A stretch of DNA of 64,000 nt, taken from positions 62,001 through 126,000 of the forward strand of contig CAZTHK010000008.1 in the NCBI GenBank assembly GCA_964613215.1. Direction: 5' to 3'. Of this stretch, positions 52,176 through 61,502 are shown piece after piece. The number at the start of each line of letters is the position of its first letter. Position 1 is the stretch's first letter. Both the position numbers and the translations under genes were made by a program. The DNA comes from CAZTHK01 sp964613215. Its GTDB lineage: Bacteria > Krumholzibacteriota > Krumholzibacteriia > Krumholzibacteriales > CAZTHK01. The notes below the pieces were generated by a model, which saw only the letters and a program-made list of their open reading frames with translations, was not told where the DNA came from and ran no database searches.

Positions 52176-54551
52176 ATGGCAACGAAAACCAAAACAAAAA
52201 AGAAGGTTGCCGGCAAAAAGAATGGTGACTATAAGGGGAAAATCGCAGAACTGGAGAACATACTTTCCAGCATAGCGGCCCCCATGTTCGTTACTGACAG
52301 GGATCTTAACATCACCCGGGTCAACGACGCCGCCCTGGAAGCTGCCGGATACACCCGAGAAGAAGTGGTAGGCAAGATGACCTGCGCGGATTTCGCTAAT
52401 ACACCTTTGTGCAATACCAAGGACTGCACCATCAAGAACTGCATGCGTACCGGGGAACCAATCGAAGGTGAGACGGTCATGGAAACCCGTGACGGGAAAA
52501 AGATTCCCATCGCGGCATCCTGCTCCGCCATATTCGATGAGGAAGGTCAACCCCTGGGCGGCATGGAGGTCATTATAGACAGAAGTGCTGCGGTACAAGC
52601 ACAGAAAGAGACCGATAACATCCTCAGAAGCATCGGTGCACCCATGTTCGTAACGGACGAAAAACTGATTATACAGTCAGTAAACGACGCCGCTTTGAAA
52701 GCTGCCGGCTATACCAGGGAAGAGGTGGTAGGCAAGATGACCTGCGCCGACTTCGCCAAGACACCTCTCTGTAATACAGAGAACTGCACCATCAAGAACT
52801 GTATGAAGACAGGTGAGATTATAAATGGTGAAACAGTAATGAAAACCAGGGACGGGCAGGAAGTTCCCATACAGGCAGCCTGCTCCGCCCTGTTCGATGA
52901 AGAGGGCGAGCCTTACGGCGGGATGGAAGTTATCATCGACCGGACCAAGGCGGCCGAAGCTGCTTTCAGGACGGATAATATTCTGAGAAGCATCGGAGCT
53001 CCCATGTTCGTAACCGATGAGAATCTTCTGATAGAGTCGGTCAACGACGCCGCCCTGAAAGCTGCCGGCTACACCAGGGAAGAGGTGGTAGGCAAGATGA
53101 CCTGCGCCGACTTCGCCAACACACCACTCTGCCGGACCAAGGACTGTACCATCAAGAACTGTATGCGCAACGGAGATGTCATCACGGGTGAAACCGAGAT
53201 GACCACCCGGGACGGCCAAAAGGTGCCCATTGCCGCAGTATGTTCGGCTCTGTTCGACAAGGAGGGCAAGCCTTACGGCGGAATGGAAGTTATTATCGAC
53301 CAGACCGAGCAGAAGGACACCCTCAGAGAAGTTGCCCGCCTGATAGAAGCTGCCCAGGAGGGCCAGCTGGATGAAAGGGCGGAGATCGGAGACGCCAAAG
53401 GAGATTACAAGGCATTGCGCGAGAACATCAATAATATGCTCGACGCCATTGTCAATCCTATCAGGGAGGCCCGCGAGGTTCTCTCCGCCGCTGCGGACAA
53501 GAATATGACCAAGCGTGTGGAAGGAAACTACTCCGGACAGCTGGAAGAGTTCAAGAATGACATCAATAATACCATCCAGAACCTGGACGACGCACTGAGC
53601 CAGGTGGCCGGAGCCGTCCAGCAGGTGGCTTCCGCCAGTGACCAGATCAGCAGCGAGAGCCAGACCCTGGCGCAGGGAGCCAACGAGCAGGCCAGCTCGC
53701 TGGAAGAGGTATCCAGCAACCTGGAAGAAATGGCCTCCATGACACAGCAGAACGCCGAAAACGCCAACCAGGCCGACGGCTCCATGAAGAATGCCAACAA
53801 ACTGGTCAACAACGGCGTAACCGCTATGCAGGAGATGTCGAAGGCCATAGACGACATCAACAAATCGGCCGTGGAAACAGCCAAGATCATCAAAACCATC
53901 GACGAAATCGCCTTCCAGACCAACCTGCTGGCTCTCAACGCCGCCGTGGAGGCAGCCCGTGCCGGTGAGGCAGGAAAAGGCTTTGCCGTGGTAGCGGAAG
54001 AGGTCAGAAACCTGGCTCAGAGAAGCGCCGAGGCTGCCAAAGATACCTCCGACATGATCGAAGGATCTCAGAAGAATGCTCAGAACGGCGTATCTGTAGC
54101 CAAAGAGGTAGGCAAGAACCTGGAGGAGATCAAGGAAGCTGCCGGAAGTGTGAGCACCCTGGTCTCGGAAATCGCCGCTGCCTCCAACGAACAGTCCCAG
54201 GGTATCGACCAGGTCAACACCGCTGTGGGACAGATGGACAAGGTCACCCAGGCCAATGCAGCCAGCTCGGAGGAATCGGCCAGTGCCGCCGAAGAGCTTA
54301 ACGGCCAGGCCGAAGAGCTCTCCAGCATGGTGGAAACATTTTCCATCACCAACAGCCAGGCGCAGATTGATACCGGCAACAAGGCAAAAACAACTTCTGC
54401 CGGAAACCAGGCTGGTTCAGAGAAGACGAATCTGCATGAAGGGGGCAACGGCAAAGAGGGAAAACCCTCCGCCAAAACCTCCCCAAAAACCAGCAAAAAG
54501 GAGGCGGAAGAAGCCATCCCGCTGGACGATAAAGAGCTGGAAGACTTCTAG
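52176..54551 (+). CDS. Soluble chemoreceptor (MCP) with three tandem Cys-rich PAS domains
   Basis: Cytoplasmic methyl-accepting receptor; there is no membrane segment or signal peptide. Three PAS domains follow each other with an exact 120-residue (360-bp) period (about 25-140, 145-260, 265-380). Each holds C-x8-C-x4-C-x4-C (Cys70, 79, 84, 89 in the first) plus one more Cys (116). Then a HAMP-like linker and the signalling domain with the hairpin tip EIAFQTNLLALNAAVEAARAGE (core), flanked by methylation helices. The tail is Lys/Thr-rich and ends LDDKELEDF. The four spaced cysteines suggest an Fe-S cluster, heme or zinc site, so redox or oxygen sensing is likely; the NT.NC.IK motif resembles Cys-rich PAS domains seen, from memory, in anaerobes. 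Confidence 0.92.
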   Translation: MATKTKTKKKVAGKKNGDYKGKIAELENILSSIAAPMFVTDRDLNITRVNDAALEAAGYTREEVVGKMTCADFANTPLCNTKDCTIKNCMRTGEPIEGETVMETRDGKKIPIAASCSAIFDEEGQPLGGMEVIIDRSAAVQAQKETDNILRSIGAPMFVTDEKLIIQSVNDAALKAAGYTREEVVGKMTCADFAKTPLCNTENCTIKNCMKTGEIINGETVMKTRDGQEVPIQAACSALFDEEGEPYGGMEVIIDRTKAAEAAFRTDNILRSIGAPMFVTDENLLIESVNDAALKAAGYTREEVVGKMTCADFANTPLCRTKDCTIKNCMRNGDVITGETEMTTRDGQKVPIAAVCSALFDKEGKPYGGMEVIIDQTEQKDTLREVARLIEAAQEGQLDERAEIGDAKGDYKALRENINNMLDAIVNPIREAREVLSAAADKNMTKRVEGNYSGQLEEFKNDINNTIQNLDDALSQVAGAVQQVASASDQISSESQTLAQGANEQASSLEEVSSNLEEMASMTQQNAENANQADGSMKNANKLVNNGVTAMQEMSKAIDDINKSAVETAKIIKTIDEIAFQTNLLALNAAVEAARAGEAGKGFAVVAEEVRNLAQRSAEAAKDTSDMIEGSQKNAQNGVSVAKEVGKNLEEIKEAAGSVSTLVSEIAAASNEQSQGIDQVNTAVGQMDKVTQANAASSEESASAAEELNGQAEELSSMVETFSITNSQAQIDTGNKAKTTSAGNQAGSEKTNLHEGGNGKEGKPSAKTSPKTSKKEAEEAIPLDDKELEDF

Positions 54552-54935
54552 AAGGTCAATCCACTCAAAAACATCTACAGGCCGGTGAGGTTATATGCCC
54601 CGCCGGCCTGTAGTCTATAAAATCCAAATATATCAGATCATACCGCAGAGATAGTGGCATTGTATACTACCTCTACGGGATTGGTCAATATATACATGAT
54701 TGTGATACAGAATAGCGGGGCATTACATTGTAAGGCAAGCCGGATCAGGAAGCCATCTTCGTGATTGATCTTTCCCGGCACATGATTTGCTTTTTTCAAG
54801 ATCAGAATAAATCATTACCGGCAATAATTACATGGTTGTTATTGCTATTTATAAGTCATACAACAGATTACTAAAGACATTCTTGACTGCTGGAACACCT
54901 TGAACTCCGAATTATCGACCGTCAGAGGGGAAAAA
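54552..54935. other. Intergenic region with hairpin
   Basis: Holds the hairpin at 54576-54614 and then AT-rich sequence leading to the radical SAM-like gene. No gene or clear promoter pair. Confidence 0.4.
54576..54614 (+). terminator. Hairpin, probable terminator of cheW-MCP
   Basis: 11-bp perfect arms (CTACAGGCCGG and its complement) around a 17-nt loop, 24 nt after the receptor stop. The following sequence is only mildly T-rich. Confidence 0.55.
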
Positions 54936-56225
54936 ATGTCACCCACCGTGAAGAGAGTAATTCATACCCTATACCAGAGGGACCTTATTCCCTCCCTCCC
55001 CGAAGGATGCCAGATTCCACTTCCGGGGATAAACAAGATTGAGCTTTACCTTTCTTTCTATGGCAACGATTGCTGCAAGCACTGTATTACCAATTCAGGC
55101 CCGCACAGAAAAGAGGTAATGAAGCCGGGTCATGCCCGCACCATTCTTGAAAACGCAGCCAGGCATTCGGTAACCACCCGTCTCAAAAATGCTGCCGGCG
55201 GAGGAAAATTTGAATTTCGCATACCGGATAAATGCAAAGAACTGGATAATCTTCCGGGACCGCCCCGGAAAATGAACCAGGAATTGATCCAGCAGTATTC
55301 CAACTGTCTGATGGGAAAGGGTTATACCTCCAGATGGGTAAAGGGGGAATCAAATGTAGAACTGAACTTTGGGCGCCCTTCGGTCCGGTTGAGCGGGGGA
55401 GAGTTTTACACCTGGCCTCACAAGATTGACGGGCGGGAGGTTCCCTGGAGAAAACGCCTCCTCTATCAGGAACAGCTGCTGAACGATATCCGGGAGATTC
55501 TGCCGGAATATGACATATTCATTCTTACCAATGGACGGTTCGCAGAAAGCAGGGAGAAGACCAGGGATGTGATAAAACATTGGTCGGGCGGTCCAACCCG
55601 GTCAGGGGGACGCACCCGAATGAGCATCTCTCTGGATATCTTCCACCGCCCTCCTGCCGGAAGCACTGTAGAACAGATGCTGGACAGAATATGGAATGCC
55701 TGCAAGGAATCCGGGCTGGGCGCGCCATTTCTTTACGGAATTAATAATCACTGGGTTGCCCTGGTAGGAAGGGCTCTGGAGAAGTTTGGATGCTGTTACG
55801 GCAGCAGACCGGATTTCCGGAACGTTTCAAGAAGTTCTTTCAACCCCGAAAGTAGTATAAAACTCGATCCGGTCGATCTTGCCGCAACCGGAGGTTGCAG
55901 GGAGCTAAAGGGATTTATCTGTGAAACCGAATACGGCGCCATGCTGGTAAACAATATCGTAATCATGCCCGCCGGGCAGCTGGCCTACTGTTGTGCCTGT
56001 GTGGGAAATTTCGGCAATTTCCGGGAACATCCCGAAGAAGCCCTAAAGAAAATTACCACCGATCCCATCGCTATGATGCTTAGACGCGAGCAGAGTGCCA
56101 TTAATCTTTTAAACATCGCAGTGGAAATGGACCCCTCCATCCAGGTATTCGGTTACGGCAGCAGGGCAGCCGCCACCGGATCCACCTGCTACCAGCTCCT
56201 CAGCGGCAAGAGGCCGGAGAGATAA
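54936..56225 (+). CDS. Radical SAM/SPASM-like protein with altered cluster motif
   Basis: ATG 54936 is chosen over a TTG at 54900 because GAGG lies 6-7 nt upstream. Radical SAM features: a strand LYLSFYGNDCCKHCITN where the cluster cysteines should sit, and RLSGGEFYTWP, the GGE motif that binds SAM. However, the canonical CxxxCxxC is not complete: Cys46, Cys47 and Cys50 are present and the first position is Gly43. The C-terminal part has GCRELKGFIC...MPAGQLAYCCACVGNFGNFRE, like the SPASM domain of peptide- or enzyme-modifying members. Either Cys46 replaces the first ligand, or the protein no longer makes radicals. Convergent with a B12-binding radical SAM gene. No short precursor peptide gene was seen. 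Function unknown. Confidence 0.65.
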   Translation: MSPTVKRVIHTLYQRDLIPSLPEGCQIPLPGINKIELYLSFYGNDCCKHCITNSGPHRKEVMKPGHARTILENAARHSVTTRLKNAAGGGKFEFRIPDKCKELDNLPGPPRKMNQELIQQYSNCLMGKGYTSRWVKGESNVELNFGRPSVRLSGGEFYTWPHKIDGREVPWRKRLLYQEQLLNDIREILPEYDIFILTNGRFAESREKTRDVIKHWSGGPTRSGGRTRMSISLDIFHRPPAGSTVEQMLDRIWNACKESGLGAPFLYGINNHWVALVGRALEKFGCCYGSRPDFRNVSRSSFNPESSIKLDPVDLAATGGCRELKGFICETEYGAMLVNNIVIMPAGQLAYCCACVGNFGNFREHPEEALKKITTDPIAMMLRREQSAINLLNIAVEMDPSIQVFGYGSRAAATGSTCYQLLSGKRPER

Positions 56226-56293
56226 CCGGGAAGCTTCACGTCATTTTCCGTAAAAGCAAATTTCCCCCGGGTTTAGTGGTTTGCCTGAAACTG

Positions 56294-58108
56294 CTAAATG
56301 ACCGTCACTCTGCTGATTTTGCTGAAATAACTCTTTCTGAATGAATAAATGCTCTGTAATTCTCTCTTGAATTTCTCCAGGGTTGATCCATTCCACAACC
56401 AGAACCTGCCTCTGACCAGCCCGGCAAACCTTATTTTGCTCCGTTCAGAACAGTCATAAAGTTCCTCTCCGTCTATATAACCCCCCAAGTCCAGAATTCT
56501 GTCTGTGAAATCAAGATTTATGTCTCCGGGTTTCTGCTCCCTGATATCATCCAGCTCTTTTATAATTTCCGGTACCGTGCGACCGGGCTGATAGGTCCCG
56601 AAAGAAATGGAGGCTATAATTCTCATCATGGATAAATGATATGCAGTATTATTGGGCAACAGAGGTTCGGCGTACATTTTCACTCCCGTACCCATAAGAT
56701 AATCCAGAAAATCACTGGCGGGAAAAGACCGATGCCAGAAATTTATTTCTACCGGAGTAACAAGTTTCAACTCTCCTATTACTTCAGGAGGCACATCCTC
56801 ATAGGGGAAATATTTTCCATGGTATCTTTTTCTGTTGGTGGAGCCAGGAAGAGGCCACAAAAGATTGGATCCGGTATAGATGTTTCCGTATTCGGTAAAA
56901 GATTCAACCTCAGAAACGGTTTTTAATACCGATTCCTCACTTTCAAAAGGGGTCAATATGTAGAAAACCTTAAACCGGGTGCGGGGAAGTATAGCGGCTA
57001 ATCTTTTTATGGCATCTCCCTCCGCATCCAGTCTGCTCTGGCCCCGGGGTGCTCCGTGATAATGCCTTCCCAGAGCCGAAGCTACCTTTTCATCTGTACA
57101 TTCTCTCCCGAATTGTAATTGATGAACACCTCCCTCAAGCCCCTTGAGGAAATCCCACGCATCCTCCCCCTCTTCAATAAGGGTGGATGGGTCTATGAAG
57201 AAATTATATAGCACCGGTTTTGTTTTGTATCTTCTCTCGAATGCATCCAGAAAGCGGAAGGTCTTTTCCCGGTTGCATCTCTCCAGCGGATGGTTGTCAT
57301 TTGCCTGAAGAATGGTGACCTTCTCACCGGAGGTTATTTCTTCCAGTTCATCAAAATAACTCTCCACTTCCAGCCCGAATAAATGCTTTGGACTGTTGCA
57401 GTAATTACAATTGTTGGGACACCGGTTGGACAAATTGAAGTTCGCACCTACCCCGCTGCGGTAACGGATGGGAATGATATAGGGATTCCCATGGTTTATC
57501 CGGGGCATGGAACCTTTTCCCATTCCCTCCATCCGTCTGTCCGTGCCACGATACCTGATACCGCGGGGGACTTCACCGCTAAGGCATCGCAGGGTAAATC
57601 CGCCACTGTCCCTTACCATTTCAAGAGAGCCTTCCCTGATACCCAGGATAAGATCCCTCAACCCGGAACCTTCTCCGATATTAACAAAATCCACCACTCC
57701 GTCCTTAAGGGATTTTGCCGCTGTCGAACCCTCCTCCCGATCTCCCCCGGAGAAGTCAGTGTTATCAACAAAGTGAGGTCCTCCGGCGATTATGGGAGTA
57801 TCAGGAGCCTTTTCTCTTACTATCTCTGAGACTTCAGCAAGCAGGTGATAATCATTGGTCATGACGCTTACAGCTATGATGCAGTTTCTGCCCCTGCAAT
57901 TATTCGCCAGGGTTCCAATTTTAGACAGAAATTCCTCTCTGGGAAGATCCCTCTGGGGAAATAGCTCCACTGCCACCAGATCATTTATCGACCTCAGCAG
58001 CACATTATGGGTAATCCTTACTGTTACCGCCTTTATTTTTAACCTTGCTTCCGTAGCAGTGGAGAGAGAGATCAAGTATACCTTTTTCGGAATCTTACGG
58101 TTTTTCAT
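56294..58108 (-). CDS. B12-binding-domain radical SAM protein
   Basis: Class with N-terminal cobalamin-binding-like domain (about 10-170; IAVSVMTNDYHLLAEVSEIV, IIAGGPHFVDN) and a radical SAM domain with the canonical Cys230-x3-Cys234-x2-Cys237 (RCPNNCNYCN). The B12 His motif DxHxxG is not evident, so cobalamin may be bound base-off or not at all. A C-terminal section of about 200 residues has no recognised motif. 604 residues. Lies 73 nt downstream of an Rrf2 regulator on the same strand and is probably controlled by it. Substrate unknown: methyl transfer, ring formation or tRNA/lipid modification are all possible. Confidence 0.82.
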   Translation of the reverse strand: MKNRKIPKKVYLISLSTATEARLKIKAVTVRITHNVLLRSINDLVAVELFPQRDLPREEFLSKIGTLANNCRGRNCIIAVSVMTNDYHLLAEVSEIVREKAPDTPIIAGGPHFVDNTDFSGGDREEGSTAAKSLKDGVVDFVNIGEGSGLRDLILGIREGSLEMVRDSGGFTLRCLSGEVPRGIRYRGTDRRMEGMGKGSMPRINHGNPYIIPIRYRSGVGANFNLSNRCPNNCNYCNSPKHLFGLEVESYFDELEEITSGEKVTILQANDNHPLERCNREKTFRFLDAFERRYKTKPVLYNFFIDPSTLIEEGEDAWDFLKGLEGGVHQLQFGRECTDEKVASALGRHYHGAPRGQSRLDAEGDAIKRLAAILPRTRFKVFYILTPFESEESVLKTVSEVESFTEYGNIYTGSNLLWPLPGSTNRKRYHGKYFPYEDVPPEVIGELKLVTPVEINFWHRSFPASDFLDYLMGTGVKMYAEPLLPNNTAYHLSMMRIIASISFGTYQPGRTVPEIIKELDDIREQKPGDINLDFTDRILDLGGYIDGEELYDCSERSKIRFAGLVRGRFWLWNGSTLEKFKRELQSIYSFRKSYFSKISRVTVI

Positions 58109-58180
58109 CTGGTGTCCTTACACTCCGGCCTGTAAATACATGCAAACTTACCAGCCGGGTCAGGTTGAAGTTAAAAAAAA

Positions 58181-58612
58181 TTACACTGACATAACCTCTC
58201 TGATGGCAGTGCTGTCACTCTGACCGCAAACTGTCCTCAGGGTTAATTTTTTCAGAGGGGCAAACATCTGCTCCTGGATAGCGCCCCAGAAATATTTGGC
58301 ATTGCAGTTACACTGTCGCTCCGGGGGACGAAGCAGGCATCCCTCCTCGGACCAGCCCTCGAAAATATCCAGTATCTCGAAAAGAGAGATAGTATCCAGC
58401 TCGCGAACAATCTGGTAACCTTTATCCCTCCCTCCGTGAAATGACCTGATAACGCCATGTTTTGCCAATTTCCCCAGAATCCTGGGAAGATAACTTGTGG
58501 GTATTCCCCTCTGGCGTGCAATCTCTCCGGTGGTTACCACCCGGCCCACTCCATTTTCAGCCAGATATATCACTGCACAGATGGCATGCCTGGTGGTTAC
58601 CTTGAATATCAT
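58181..58612 (-). CDS. Rrf2-family transcriptional regulator
   Basis: Winged-helix regulator related to IscR/NsrR. ATG 58612 is chosen because GGGAG lies about 5 nt upstream; the longer frame to 58654 is not needed. Seen: ATTRHA-like MIFKVTTRHAICAVIYLAEN, the helix-turn-helix GEIARQRGIPTSYLPRILGKLAKHGVI, and a GGRDKGYQIVREL wing. The cysteines CLLRPPERQCNC (C-x8-C-x-C) could bind an Fe-S cluster, as in redox- or NO-sensing members. It precedes the B12 radical SAM gene and likely senses Fe-S status for it. Confidence 0.9.
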   Translation of the reverse strand: MIFKVTTRHAICAVIYLAENGVGRVVTTGEIARQRGIPTSYLPRILGKLAKHGVIRSFHGGRDKGYQIVRELDTISLFEILDIFEGWSEEGCLLRPPERQCNCNAKYFWGAIQEQMFAPLKKLTLRTVCGQSDSTAIREVMSV

Positions 58613-58874
58613 ATCACTCCCTCGCTTCATCCGGACAATCAGGCTGCCCAACAACTACTATCAGGCCGCATCCAAAAATGCATATTCAATCTGCTGTCAG
58701 GATGTCAATTCGGTGGTGATTTAAAAACTTCTTCCTGAAGTTCTGCAAGTTTTGTTCCCTGCCGGCGGGGGAACCCTATTCAATAAATGGAAGCAGAGAA
58801 AACACCTGTCCATACAGCACTATAGGATTCAAGAACATATTAGCCCCATCCTATAGCAATAGCCGGCAACAGGG

Positions 58875-59732
58875 TTAACTATTACTCCCCGGAATTATCT
58901 GCCGGGCAAGATTTGCCGATTCAACCAGCAATTCCTGCTTATCCTTTAACCCCTTCCAGCTCAAATCAATTTCATTAAGGCTATCCATAAAAGAGGGATC
59001 CACATTCTCCTCCGGCTGCTTCAGAAATTCATCCAGGTTCCGGTGCTTCTCCGAAATGATGTTACATATCTCCAGATATTTCAGCAGGACGGGGTTTCCC
59101 GGATAGTTCTCCGGATTATGATGAAACCTGACCAGCTCGACTATTCTTTCAGGAAATTTCCATTTATCCAGAAGCAGGGCGCCTGCTTCGGCATGATCGG
59201 TCTGAAAATGGCCTCTCTCCTGTTCAGGGGAGGGAAAGGGTTCATCCTGAATAAGCACATCATAATCCGATTGAAAATACTGAGCCAGCACCAGATGACC
59301 GGCATTGTGGACCATAGCTGTCAGAAACAGGTCGTCCTGTCTGTTCCGGGGCATTCCCCTGGAAAGTATCTTAATTAAACCCGCGCAGGTCAGCGATTGT
59401 CTCCATACAGTCAGCACATAATCTTTGTTCAGTCCGGGAATATTGTTGAATGCATCAATTAGAGCCAGGCCGGAGGCTATGCTTTTAACCGCCAGAAATC
59501 CAAGCATTACTATTGCCCGGTTAACCGAGGTTATCTCCCGGTTGGTGGCGTAATAAGCCGAATTTACCGTTTTCAACAGATGGGTCACCAGCCCCGGCTC
59601 CTGCATGACCAGTCTCTCCAGGTCCCGGCTGGAGCTGTCGGGATCATCTGCCAGCACCAGAATCTTCCTGAGTACATGGGGGACAGAGGGAATCTCGGAC
59701 CCCTGGATGATTGTTTCTGCCGGACTGGTCAT
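58875..59732 (-). CDS. HDOD-domain protein, second copy
   Basis: HDOD domain over most of its 285 residues: IPSVPHVLRKILVLADDPDSSSRDLERLVMQEPGLVTHLLKTVNSAYYATNREI (entry), FLTAMVHNAGHLVLAQYF where the HD pair is HN, so no hydrolase activity is expected, and HAEAGALLLDKWKFPERIVELVRFHH. AAGGAA directly before ATG. Last gene of the phosphorelay operon; the same domain type occurs in the che operon, so HDOD proteins are a recurring output module in this organism. Confidence 0.9.
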   Translation of the reverse strand: MTSPAETIIQGSEIPSVPHVLRKILVLADDPDSSSRDLERLVMQEPGLVTHLLKTVNSAYYATNREITSVNRAIVMLGFLAVKSIASGLALIDAFNNIPGLNKDYVLTVWRQSLTCAGLIKILSRGMPRNRQDDLFLTAMVHNAGHLVLAQYFQSDYDVLIQDEPFPSPEQERGHFQTDHAEAGALLLDKWKFPERIVELVRFHHNPENYPGNPVLLKYLEICNIISEKHRNLDEFLKQPEENVDPSFMDSLNEIDLSWKGLKDKQELLVESANLARQIIPGSNS

Positions 59733-59746
59733 TTCCTTCTCTTGCT

Positions 59747-60169
59747 TTACTGCTTAATCTTCCTGGTTTCCTTCAGGGCGTGGTTCCACCGGACCAGTGA
59801 TTGATAGGCCCTGTCTATAACCTCATCCACTTCGGTGAGGTCGCGGAAGGGTTTCAGCAGATAATCTGCAGCGCCGTATATACGGCTGTTCAACACCTTC
59901 ATTATGCTGCTGTACGCGGTTATCATTATCACTATGGTTTCTCCGTGAAGGTCCTTTATCTTCTCCAGAAGCTCCAGCCCGTCCATCTGCGGCATATTTA
60001 TATCGGTTAATACGATGTCAAACGGGTCATCTCTGAACTTCTCCAGACCGGTTACAGCTGAATCGGTTATCTCTATATGATAACCATCCATCTCCAGGTG
60101 AGTCCTTATAGCTTCCAGGATATCTTCCTCATCATCCACTACCAGAATTCGAACCTTTTCTTTATCCAT
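59747..60169 (-). CDS. Response regulator, receiver domain only
   Basis: Receiver with Asp12-Asp13, phospho-acceptor Asp56 (LTDINMPQMDG), switch residue in MITAYSS, Lys near 106 (LLKPFRD), and a short helical tail (EVDEVIDRAYQSLVRWNHALKE). AAGG 7 nt before ATG. 14 nt upstream of the HDOD gene and 3 nt after the kinase gene, so it is likely phosphorylated by that kinase and signals through HDOD. A pure receiver with no DNA-binding domain. Confidence 0.93.
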   Translation of the reverse strand: MDKEKVRILVVDDEEDILEAIRTHLEMDGYHIEITDSAVTGLEKFRDDPFDIVLTDINMPQMDGLELLEKIKDLHGETIVIMITAYSSIMKVLNSRIYGAADYLLKPFRDLTEVDEVIDRAYQSLVRWNHALKETRKIKQ

Positions 60170-60172
60170 ATT

Positions 60173-60967
60173 CTAACCTTTCTCTCTGGGAAGACTTATG
60201 GTTATTTCAGTTCCTTTGCCCGGAGCGCTGTCTATATCTATGGTGCCACCATGGCGCTTTATTATAGACCGGCAGATGGCCAGCCCCAGCCCGTCCCCCT
60301 CCCCCTGGGGTTTGGTGGAAAAGTATGGTACAAATGCCTTCTCCAGGGTTTTCTGATTCATACCGCTGCCGTTATCCTTCAGGATTATTACTATCCTCCC
60401 ACTCTCTCCCCTGAGGGAGATATCCGCTCTTCCCTCCTCATCCTCCTCTTCACCATACCTTTCCTTGATAGCATCGCAGGCGTTGGTCAGAAGAGCGGAC
60501 AGGGCCTGTTCCAGCTGAAGCCGGTATCCCATTATCTTAAAGGAATCGCCCTCATCATGATCGAAATTGACCTCTGCCAGGCGATCCAGCAGAAACCTGT
60601 GATCATCAATTATACTGGTGATTATATCCAGAAGGGAAACTTCCGAACTCTGTTCCAGTGACTCGGTGGTACAGTGTTTCAGCTTGTCCGCTATAACAAT
60701 TACCCGCACGGTTGCATCCAGAATACTCTCTATATGCTGGTTTATCTTCGAACGCAACCGGGGAAGGGTATATGGACCGAACCTGGCATCAGGATGATTC
60801 TTCTGATACTCGTCCAGGCAGGGCCGGAGCAGCCAGAACATCTTCTTCAGATTGGTGGTATTGAGCCGGATAAAGGCGTTGGGATTGTTCAGTTCATGAG
60901 CGATTCCAAGAATTGCCTGATCCAGGGAATCCTGATTCTGTTTTTCCGTCTTGAGTTTTTCTTCCAC
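60173..60967 (-). CDS. Soluble sensor histidine kinase
   Basis: Cytosolic two-component kinase: GTG start with AGAGGA upstream, a short coil, the H-box GIAHELNNPNAF with His24, then the ATPase domain with N-box LLTNACDAIKE, G1 DNGSGMN, and G2 GDGLGLAI. No sensor domain, so it is probably driven by another protein, plausibly the hybrid kinase upstream. The HELNNP H-box is the class often found in chemotaxis-like and sporulation-type kinases. Between two receiver genes. Confidence 0.92.
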   Translation of the reverse strand: MEEKLKTEKQNQDSLDQAILGIAHELNNPNAFIRLNTTNLKKMFWLLRPCLDEYQKNHPDARFGPYTLPRLRSKINQHIESILDATVRVIVIADKLKHCTTESLEQSSEVSLLDIITSIIDDHRFLLDRLAEVNFDHDEGDSFKIMGYRLQLEQALSALLTNACDAIKERYGEEEDEEGRADISLRGESGRIVIILKDNGSGMNQKTLEKAFVPYFSTKPQGEGDGLGLAICRSIIKRHGGTIDIDSAPGKGTEITISLPREKG

Positions 60968-61094
60968 GGCAAAATTCCTCTTTCCAGGGTAGATATTTTA
61001 CTTCACAGAACAGTGTTTATGTATTTGGCATTATTGCTTTTCTTATTACTTTAATTCGGAAGAACAACAGGTATCTTTAAAAGTAATAAGATGG

Positions 61095-61498
61095 TTATAC
61101 CTTCTCCTCCTCTATCAGTCCCAGCTTCCGGACTTCTTCCAGCAATTTCGATTTATCTATCGGCTTGATCAGGTAGCCGTCGCATTCTTCCCTGAATGCC
61201 TCCAGCACATTATCCTTGTCAGACAGTGCGGTGGTCATCAACACTGCAGCTCCCTGCCCCACCTCCCTTCCATGGTTCCTCTCCAGTTCCCGTATCTCCT
61301 TCAGAGCCTGCTGTCCATCCATCTCCGGCATCATTATATCCAGACAGATAAGATCATAGGGGTGATTGGATTCCAGCGCTTTCCGGACCGCTTCCACCGC
61401 CTCCTTCCCGGTTACCGCCACATGCGATGAACCGTAATTCTTGAGTATCTCCTGAAGCAACAACCGGCAGGTAAAATCGTCTTCCACTATCAGTGTCT

Positions 61499-61502
<4 letters not shown>
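61095..61502 (-). CDS. CheY-like response regulator
   Basis: Receiver with Glu7-Asp8-Asp9, phospho-acceptor Asp55 (CLDIMMPEMDG), TTA switch and Lys near 115 (LIKPIDK). Overlaps the hybrid kinase stop (ATGA), so the two are co-translated. 135 residues, no output domain; likely an intermediate between the hybrid kinase's Hpt and later partners. Confidence 0.92.
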
